DNA of 20,061 nucleotides from an uncultured Prosthecobacter sp. (lineage in GTDB: Bacteria; Verrucomicrobiota; Verrucomicrobiia; Verrucomicrobiales; Verrucomicrobiaceae), in contig CANNUR010000029.1 of NCBI GenBank assembly GCA_947523045.1, positions 1 through 20,061 on the forward strand, written 5' to 3'. How positions within the stretch are numbered: the first letter of the stretch is position 1; the number at the start of each line of letters is the position of its first letter. The notes under the pieces are model-generated. The model was not told where the DNA came from, did not search any database, and was given only the letters and a program-made list of their open reading frames with translations. A program made the translations under genes and the position numbers. Below are positions 14,638 to 20,061 of the stretch, one piece after another.

Positions 14638-15474
14638 TCAGGCGCCGAGCACGGCCTCGGTCATGCGCAGGGCCTGGGCATTGGCGCGCACCTCGTGCAC
14701 GCGCAGGATGCGGGCACCGAGTTCGCGGCAGCAGGAGGTGAGCGCCACCGTGGGCCAGTCGCGGTCGCTCAGGTTGGGATTGCCGAGCAGGCCGCTGATC
14801 ATTGACTTGCGCGAGACACCGGCGAGCAGGGGGCGGCTTGCCGGCGCGAGGGCGGGCAGGGCCCGCAGCAGGGCGAGGTTGTGTTCAAGGGTTTTGCCGA
14901 AGCCGAAGCCCGGGTCGAGCACGACACGGCGCGGGTCGATGCCAGCCTTTTCCAGAATGGCCAGGCGGGCTTCGAAGTAGCCACGCACCTCGGCGACCAC
15001 ATCGGTGTAGCTGGGGCCGGCCTGCATGGTGAGCGGTGTGCCGGTCATGTGCATGACCACCAGGCCGGCATCGCAGGCCGCCGCCAGGCGCAGCATGAGC
15101 GGGTCGCCGCGCAGGCCGGTGACATCGTTGAGGATGTCGGCGCCGGCGTCGAGGGCCGCGCGCGCGACGGAGGCCTTCATGGTGTCGATGGAGATCAGCG
15201 CCCCGGTTTGACCGCGCACGGCGCGGATCACCGGCAGCACGCGGCGCATTTCCTCCGCCTCGGCCACCGGTTCCGCGCCGGGACGGGTGGACTCGCCGCC
15301 GATGTCGAGGATGTCGGCGCCCTCGGCCACGAGGCGCAGGGCGTGTTCGACGGCGCGGCCGCTGTCGGCGAAGCGACCGCCGTCGGAAAAGGAGTCCGGG
15401 GTGACGTTGACGATGCCCATGATCAGGCCGCGCCGGGAGAGATCATGGGAGGTGCCGCGAATGAGCCACTGCAT
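14638..15474 (-). CDS. folP: Dihydropteroate synthase
   Basis: DHPS (EC 2.5.1.15) joins p-aminobenzoate to the pterin pyrophosphate in folate synthesis and is the target of sulfonamides. In 278 residues the TIM-barrel landmarks appear in order: MGIVNVTPDSFSDGG (19-33), DIGGESTRPGA (57-67), SIDTMKASVARAALDAGADI followed by NDVTG, MHMTGTPLTMQ, LDPGFGFGKTLEHN, GVSRKSMI and a final RVHEV. The ATG at 15474 is chosen because it begins shortly before the first conserved strand; a longer frame to 15567 would overlap the divergent dehydrogenase start and adds nothing typical. It is convergent with yggS with one base between the stops, and it stands alone without other folate genes nearby. Confidence 0.97.
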   Translation of the reverse strand: MQWLIRGTSHDLSRRGLIMGIVNVTPDSFSDGGRFADSGRAVEHALRLVAEGADILDIGGESTRPGAEPVAEAEEMRRVLPVIRAVRGQTGALISIDTMKASVARAALDAGADILNDVTGLRGDPLMLRLAAACDAGLVVMHMTGTPLTMQAGPSYTDVVAEVRGYFEARLAILEKAGIDPRRVVLDPGFGFGKTLEHNLALLRALPALAPASRPLLAGVSRKSMISGLLGNPNLSDRDWPTVALTSCCRELGARILRVHEVRANAQALRMTEAVLGA

Positions 15475-15509
15475 GCGGCACTCAGGACGGGAGCGCGCGG
15501 AAGTAAAGG

Positions 15510-15523
15510 CCGGGCTGTCCCGG
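15510..15523. repeat. Short inverted repeat between folP and the dehydrogenase gene
   Basis: CCGGG and CCCGG flank a CTGT spacer in the 86-base divergent intergenic region. It could be an operator or a chance feature of GC-rich DNA; nothing supports a specific regulator. Confidence 0.2.
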
Positions 15524-15560
15524 ACTTGCTCCCGGGCCCAAATGCTGGCATGGAGTGGGC

Positions 15561-16973
15561 ATGGCACGCGATTCCTTCCACGAAAGCGTCTCCCACTACT
15601 TCAACCGCGCGGCCGCCCACGCCAAGCTCGAGGAGGGCTTGGTCGAACAGGTGCGCTGCTGCAACTCGGCCTACCGCATGCGATTCCCGGTGCGGGCCGA
15701 CGACGGTCGCATCACCGTGATCGAGGCCTTTCGCGCCGAGCACAGCCATCATCGCCAGCCGACCAAGGGCGGCATCCGCTTCAGTCCGCATGTGACGATG
15801 GATGAGACCATCGCGCTGGCGGCGTTGATGACCTACAAATGCGCCGTGGTCGGTGTGCCCTTTGGCGGTGCCAAGGGCGGCGTGCGCATCGATCCCGGCA
15901 CGGCGTCGGAAGGTTTCCGCGAGCGCGTCACGCGCCGTTACACGGCCGAACTGATCCGCAAAAACTTCATCGGCCCGGACATCGACGTGCCGGCGCCCGA
16001 CTATGGCACCGGCGAGCGCGAGATGGGCTGGATTGCCGACACCTACAAGAACCTCAAGGTGAACAGCGGCGACGCCTACGCCTGTGTCACCGGCAAGCCG
16101 CTGAGTATGCATGGCATTCCCGGCCGTCGCCAGGCGACCGGACTCGGCGTGTTCTACGGCATCCGCACCTGCCTGGAGATCGACGAGGACATGAAGCCAC
16201 TCGGTCTCAGTCCCGGCCTTGCCGGCAAGCGGGTCATTGTCCAGGGACTGGGCAACGTCGGCTATCATGCCGCCTGGTACCTGCAGAACCAGGGCGGTGC
16301 GGTCATCACCGGGCTCATCGAGCGCGAGGGCGCGCTTTTCCATGCGGACGGACTCGATGTCGAGGCCGTGTTCCGCCACCGCCAGGCCAACCGCAGCCTG
16401 CTGCACTTCCCGGGTGCCGAGAGTGTCGAGAATGGCATGTCGGTGCTGGAGCGCGAGTGCGACATCCTGGTGCCGGCGGCGTTGGAAAACCAGATCACCG
16501 CCGAAAACGCCCCACGGGTGCAGGCGAAGATCATCGCCGAGGCCGCCAACGGCCCGGTCGATTTTGAGGCCGAGGCCATCCTACAGCGGCGCGGCATCTT
16601 CATGCTGCCCGACCTCTACCTCAATGCCGGCGGTGTCACCGTCTCTTACTTTGAGTGGCTGAAGAACCGGGCCGGGGTGAGCTTTGACCGCATGATCTCG
16701 CGGCATGAGGAACTCGTGAAGCGCGAGTTGCTGATGGCGGTCGAGGAATTGACCGGCGCTCGCCTGTCGGCGGAGCAGTCGGCCCGCCTCATCCACGGGC
16801 CCACCGAGGAGGAGTTGGTGGTTGCGGCGTTGGAGCAGAGCATGGTGCGCTCCTACCAGCGGTTGCGGCGCTTCTGGAAGGAGCGGGATCTGCCCGACCT
16901 GCGCACGGCGGCCTTCCTGCTGGCCCTGGAATTGGTCGCCGAGAGCTACCGCCACCACGGCATCTTCCCCTGA
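15561..16973 (+). CDS. Glu/Leu/Phe/Val-type dehydrogenase, probably glutamate dehydrogenase
   Basis: A 470-residue cytoplasmic amino-acid dehydrogenase that interconverts an amino acid with its keto acid and ammonia using NAD(P). The catalytic region has KGGIRFSPHV (69-78), then TYKCAVVGVPFGGAKGGV with catalytic Lys105, and GPDIDVPAPDYGTGEREMGWI with the conserved Asp near 147. The Rossmann domain carries VIVQGLGNVG (about 225-234), followed by PAALENQIT and AEAANGPV. The substrate pattern is closest to glutamate dehydrogenase; leucine dehydrogenases are shorter, about 360 residues. The cofactor is not decided by eye. ATG 15561 is preferred, with GGAG about five bases upstream; a GTG lies six bases earlier. 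It is followed after 55 bases by an AraC-type regulator on the same strand. Confidence 0.92.
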   Translation: MARDSFHESVSHYFNRAAAHAKLEEGLVEQVRCCNSAYRMRFPVRADDGRITVIEAFRAEHSHHRQPTKGGIRFSPHVTMDETIALAALMTYKCAVVGVPFGGAKGGVRIDPGTASEGFRERVTRRYTAELIRKNFIGPDIDVPAPDYGTGEREMGWIADTYKNLKVNSGDAYACVTGKPLSMHGIPGRRQATGLGVFYGIRTCLEIDEDMKPLGLSPGLAGKRVIVQGLGNVGYHAAWYLQNQGGAVITGLIEREGALFHADGLDVEAVFRHRQANRSLLHFPGAESVENGMSVLERECDILVPAALENQITAENAPRVQAKIIAEAANGPVDFEAEAILQRRGIFMLPDLYLNAGGVTVSYFEWLKNRAGVSFDRMISRHEELVKRELLMAVEELTGARLSAEQSARLIHGPTEEELVVAALEQSMVRSYQRLRRFWKERDLPDLRTAAFLLALELVAESYRHHGIFP

Positions 16974-17028
16974 GCGCGGGCTTGTCAGCCGGCCGCGGCT
17001 CGTCATCCTGTGTCCGATCCGGCAAACC

Positions 17029-17859
17029 ATGCCCCCCCCGTCCGACCTGCTCAGCCTTGTTCCACCCGGCTCTCGCCACCGCGTCGTCGGCGAGCGCACG
17101 GTGGCGCTGCCAGGCTGCGCCGTCGATGTGCTGACCGCGCGCAAGATCGAGCTGCAGCAATGGGAGCTGCACCGGCTGAGTGATCCCTACTGGCGGTTGT
17201 ACTGGCCGCTCGAGCCGGGCGGCGAGGTGGAGATCGACGGCGCCGTCACGGCGCTGGCGCCCGGGCATCTGTATTTGATTCCGCCACACACCTCGTTCAG
17301 CGGTCGCAACAGCCGGCCGTTCAGCAAATGGTATGTGCACTTCAACCTCGGTGCCGCTGGCGACCGTGCCGTGCCCGGCGTGTATCCGCTTGCCGTCACC
17401 GCCGCGGCTCGCGCCAGCCTGCGCGCCCTCATCCGCCTGGCTGAAGCGGGCGGTGCGCCGTTCTCCTGGCCGGCGGCGGCGCTGGTCGTCGAGGCGGTCG
17501 CGCGCCTGCCGGTGGCGGTCTGGGAGAGCCAGCGACTCGATCCGCGGCTGCGCAGCGCGCTGGATTTCATGAGCGCCCATCTGGCCCTCAAGTTGACGGC
17601 CGGTCAGATCGCCAAATTTGCCGGGCTCAGCGTACGCAATCTCAACCACCTGTTTCAGCAGGAACTGAAGCTGCCGCCGATGCGGGTGCTGCTCGACTAC
17701 CGACTGGACCAGGCCTGCGCCCTGCTGCGCCATGGCGATGCCAGCATCGACGAAATCGCCGAGCAGAGCGGTCTGGTGAACCGCCATTACCTCAGCCGCA
17801 TGATGCGCCAGTACCGGGGCACGTCGCCCGCCGCCTACCGGCGCGAGAGCGCCGGCTGA
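17029..17859 (+). CDS. AraC-family transcriptional regulator
   Basis: A 276-residue DNA-binding protein. The N-terminal half (about 30-120) is a cupin-like effector domain with strands WELHRLSDPYWRLYWPL, LAPGHLYLIPPHTSF and FSKWYVHFNLG. The C-terminal 100 residues hold the two helix-turn-helix units of AraC/XylS proteins: LTAGQIAKFAGLSVRNLNHLFQ (about 189-210) and ASIDEIAEQSGLVNRHYLSRMMRQYRGTSPAAYR (about 238-271). ATG 17029 gives the right length; the frame is open upstream only through the end of the dehydrogenase gene. Sugars are usual ligands of this type, but neither ligand nor target can be inferred. It converges on argJ with only six bases between the stops and no terminator. Confidence 0.93.
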   Translation: MPPPSDLLSLVPPGSRHRVVGERTVALPGCAVDVLTARKIELQQWELHRLSDPYWRLYWPLEPGGEVEIDGAVTALAPGHLYLIPPHTSFSGRNSRPFSKWYVHFNLGAAGDRAVPGVYPLAVTAAARASLRALIRLAEAGGAPFSWPAAALVVEAVARLPVAVWESQRLDPRLRSALDFMSAHLALKLTAGQIAKFAGLSVRNLNHLFQQELKLPPMRVLLDYRLDQACALLRHGDASIDEIAEQSGLVNRHYLSRMMRQYRGTSPAAYRRESAG

Positions 17860-17865
17860 CCAATC

Positions 17866-19158
17866 TCAAACCAGGCCCTTCTGCCGGCGCGCGTGCACGG
17901 CGGCGGAGTACTCGCTGCTGTTGAAGTCGACGTAGGCCTCGGAGAGGTCGCTCGTGTAGACGATGTGGTTGGCGTTGCCGAGGTTGAGGTCGATGGTGAC
18001 CGAGAAGCGCGGCTCGCGCACCACCTTCTCGAGTTCGCCGACCGGCGTGCCCGAGGTCAGGCCGCCCTTGCAGGCAAGCAGGCCGCCGAAGTAGATGTCG
18101 ATGAGCTCCTCGCGGATGCGCGCGCCGGAATAGCCGACCGCGTGGATGACGCGGCCCCAGTTCGGGTCGCTGCCGTGCCAGGAGCATTTCACCAGCATGG
18201 ACTTGGCGACGGCTTCGGCCACCTTCTTGGCGTCGGCATGGGTGCGGGCGTTGCGCACGCGGATCTCGACGAACTTGGTGACGCGCTCGCCGTCGCCGAC
18301 GATCATCTTGGCGAGTTCGAGCATGACCTTGTGCAGGGCGCAGCGGAAGATCTTCGCCTCGTCGCTGCCCTTGCGGATGGTCGGTGCGTCGGCCAGACCG
18401 TTGCTCATGACGACGACGGTGTCGTTCGTGCTGGTGTCGCCGTCGATGGTGATGCAGTTGAAGGACTGGTCGACCGCGCAGCGCATGGCGCGCTTGAGCT
18501 CGTCGGCGCCGATCTTCGCGTCCGTGGTGATGAAGCAGAGCATGGTCGCCATGTTCGGGCAGATCATGCCGGCTCCCTTGGCAATGCCGCCGATGCGGAA
18601 GGAGCCGTCACCGCAGGGCACCTCGATCGAGTAGGACTTCGCCCGGGTGTCGCTGGTCATGATTGCCGCGGCGGCATCGTCGGAGCCGGTCGGGCTGAGC
18701 TTGGCGGCGAGTTCGGCAACGCGCGGGGTGATGCGCTGGATCGGCATGGTCATGCCGATGATGCCGGTCGAGCAGACCTGGATCTGGCGCATGCGCACGC
18801 CCAGGGCCTCGGCGGCGGCTTTGCACATCGCCTTGGCGTCCTGGATGCCCTGAGGTCCGGTGCAGGCGTTGGCGTTGCCGCTGTTGGCGATGATGGCGCG
18901 GATGTCGCCCTCGCGGATGTGAGACTGCGAGACGCGCACGCAGGCGGCGCGCACCTTGTTCGTCGTGTACACGGCGTCGGTGACGGTGGGCACGTCGGAG
19001 ACGATCAGAGCGAGGTCGAGACGCGTGGCCTCCGGGTTCTTGATGCCGCAGGAGAGGGCGGCGGCGCGGAAGCCGCGGGCGGCGGTGACGCCGCCGTCGA
19101 CGACTTTGAAGGGCACCCGCACTTCGCGGAACGGGTCGCATTCCATCATGGCACTCAT
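17866..19158 (-). CDS. argJ: Bifunctional ornithine acetyltransferase / N-acetylglutamate synthase
   Basis: ArgJ transfers the acetyl group from N-acetylornithine to glutamate (EC 2.3.1.35) and in some bacteria also makes N-acetylglutamate from acetyl-CoA (EC 2.3.1.1), giving cyclic arginine biosynthesis. It is made as a proenzyme that cuts itself into alpha and beta chains. In 430 residues: ANSGNANACTG (91-101), CSTGIIG oxyanion segment (129-135), KGAGMICPNMATML with the cut between Ala204 and Thr205 (Thr becomes the nucleophile), then DGDTSTNDT and SDPNWGR. The beginning VDGGVTAARGFRAAALSCGIK is also typical. The C-terminus ends FNSSEYSAAVHARRQKGLV, about ten residues beyond the usual short '..Y.T' end. 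The start overlaps the argC stop as ATGA. Confidence 0.96.
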   Translation of the reverse strand: MSAMMECDPFREVRVPFKVVDGGVTAARGFRAAALSCGIKNPEATRLDLALIVSDVPTVTDAVYTTNKVRAACVRVSQSHIREGDIRAIIANSGNANACTGPQGIQDAKAMCKAAAEALGVRMRQIQVCSTGIIGMTMPIQRITPRVAELAAKLSPTGSDDAAAAIMTSDTRAKSYSIEVPCGDGSFRIGGIAKGAGMICPNMATMLCFITTDAKIGADELKRAMRCAVDQSFNCITIDGDTSTNDTVVVMSNGLADAPTIRKGSDEAKIFRCALHKVMLELAKMIVGDGERVTKFVEIRVRNARTHADAKKVAEAVAKSMLVKCSWHGSDPNWGRVIHAVGYSGARIREELIDIYFGGLLACKGGLTSGTPVGELEKVVREPRFSVTIDLNLGNANHIVYTSDLSEAYVDFNSSEYSAAVHARRQKGLV

Positions 19159-20061
19159 ACGTGAAGCAGGCCCGCGGTCGGCTCAAAGCCGCAGAGAAGG
19201 TTGAAGTTTTGCACCGCCTGGCCGGAGGCGCCCTTGCCGAGATTGTCCTCGGCGCTCATCAGGATCAGGCGGCCCGAGCGCTCGTCGAGCGCCCAGCCGA
19301 TGTCGATGAAGTTCGTGCCCATGACGTGCTTGGTGTCGGGGCACTGGTTGCGGCCGAGCAGGCGCACAAAGGGCTGGTGGCCGTACGCGGCCTCCAGGGC
19401 CGCGCCGACCTGGTCGGCGCTGACGCCAGGCGCGGGGGCGGCGAAGGTGGTGGTACAGATGCCGGCAAAGGTCGGTACCAGGTGGGGCACGAAGGCGAGA
19501 CGCACCGGCCGGCCGGCGGCGAGGCTGAGTTCCTGGCTGATTTCACTCAGGTGCCGGTGGCTCGGCACGCTGTAGCTGCGCACGCTGTTCTGCACTTCGC
19601 AGAAGAGCAGGGGAATGCTGGCGTTGCGGCCCGCGCCGCTGGCGCCGCTCATGCTGGCGACCGACAGGGGTTCATCGGCGAGCAGGCCGGCCTTGAACAG
19701 GGGCAGCAGGGGCAGCAGCACGCTGGTTGGGTAGCAGCCCGGGCAGGCGATGAGCCGCGCCGCGGTGACCGCATCGGCACGCCATTCGGGCAGGGCGTAG
19801 ACCGCCTCGTCCAGCAGTGCGGGAGCCGCGTGTTCATGACCGTAAAACTCGCGATAGGTTTCGGCACTGCGCAGGCGGAAGTCGGCGCTCAGGTCGATCA
19901 CCTTCAGGCCGGCTTCGAGCAGGGCGCCGGCGTACTCGACGGAAACGCCGTGCGGCAGCGCCAGGAAGGCGACGCTGGCGCCACTGGCCTTGAGGGCGGT
20001 GACATCCGGCTCGCTGAAGGCCAGTTGATCGGCGACGCCGACGCCGCGGAAGCGTGGGAAC
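19155..20061 (-). CDS. argC: N-acetyl-gamma-glutamyl-phosphate reductase (5' end cut by window edge)
   Basis: ArgC (EC 1.2.1.38) reduces N-acetylglutamyl phosphate with NADPH in arginine synthesis. The frame is open to the right edge, and 301 residues are visible, lacking roughly the first 40-50 with the start of the NADP-binding fold. Visible marks are VAFLALPHGVS, IDLSADFRLR, the catalytic cysteine in ACPGCYPTS (codon at 19736-19734), SGASGAGR, SHRHLSEI with the catalytic histidine, and a FVPHLVP strand. The end ...LCGFEPTAGLLHV is typical. An internal ATG at 19901 is not the true start, because conserved sequence continues before it. It overlaps argJ by four bases and so forms an argCJ operon whose promoter is outside the window. 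Confidence 0.96.
   Translation of the reverse strand, partial: FPRFRGVGVADQLAFSEPDVTALKASGASVAFLALPHGVSVEYAGALLEAGLKVIDLSADFRLRSAETYREFYGHEHAAPALLDEAVYALPEWRADAVTAARLIACPGCYPTSVLLPLLPLFKAGLLADEPLSVASMSGASGAGRNASIPLLFCEVQNSVRSYSVPSHRHLSEISQELSLAAGRPVRLAFVPHLVPTFAGICTTTFAAPAPGVSADQVGAALEAAYGHQPFVRLLGRNQCPDTKHVMGTNFIDIGWALDERSGRLILMSAEDNLGKGASGQAVQNFNLLCGFEPTAGLLHV

Noticed and set aside
16789..17787. 332-codon frame on the minus strand
   Set aside because: It is opposite the end of the dehydrogenase and the AraC-type regulator, both well supported.
17893..19164. 423-codon open frame on the plus strand
   Set aside because: It is opposite argJ, which shows every family motif. The His/Gly/Val/Asp-rich repetitive look is a shadow effect.

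Overview
This is a GC-rich, gene-dense stretch of bacterial chromosome. The best lineage clue is a four-gene run of prepilin-like proteins (6.6-12.0 kb) that matches, from memory of the families, the 'Verru_Chthon cassette' proteins A-D of Verrucomicrobia. Long secreted and lipoprotein genes, few Shine-Dalgarno sequences and high GC also fit that phylum, perhaps the Opitutales/Opitutaceae. The taxonomic placement is inference. No phage, insertion sequence, CRISPR array, rRNA or tRNA is visible.

Layout. (1) 1-0.56 kb, minus strand: the N-terminal part of glucuronate isomerase (uxaC), cut by the window edge. (2) 0.6-6.5 kb, plus strand: a zinc-aminopeptidase-like lipoprotein translationally coupled to a membrane-anchored parvulin prolyl isomerase, a secreted parallel beta-helix protein, a small secreted protein, the tRNA-modification GTPase mnmE and a small lipoprotein that ends at a strong hairpin terminator. 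(3) 12.0-6.6 kb, minus strand: an overlapping operon of four prepilin-like genes in the order GspH-like, GspI-like, GspJ-like, GspK-like, followed by an overlapping secreted protein of unknown function. It is driven from an unusually AT-rich intergenic region with a perfect TATAAT box and a clear Shine-Dalgarno site. (4) 13.3-12.2 kb, minus: a soluble orphan histidine kinase with a cyclic-nucleotide-type sensor domain. (5) 13.4-14.6 kb, plus: a Bcp-type peroxiredoxin and the YggS/PLPBP pyridoxal-phosphate homeostasis protein. (6) 15.5-14.6 kb, minus: folP. (7) 15.6-17.9 kb, plus: a Glu/Leu/Phe/Val-type dehydrogenase and an AraC-family regulator. (8) 20.1-17.9 kb, minus: argC and argJ, coupled by an ATGA overlap, with argC cut by the window edge.

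Most of the window is housekeeping metabolism: arginine via the ArgJ acetyl-recycling route, glutamate/ammonia, folate, thiol-peroxide defence and tRNA wobble modification. The part worth attention is the prepilin-like cassette. Its gene order and sequence features reproduce the minor-pseudopilin tip set (H-I-J-K) of type II secretion systems, yet no major pseudopilin, ATPase, secretin or prepilin peptidase lies nearby. It may therefore be a detached tip-complex module that works with machinery encoded elsewhere or has another role on the cell surface.
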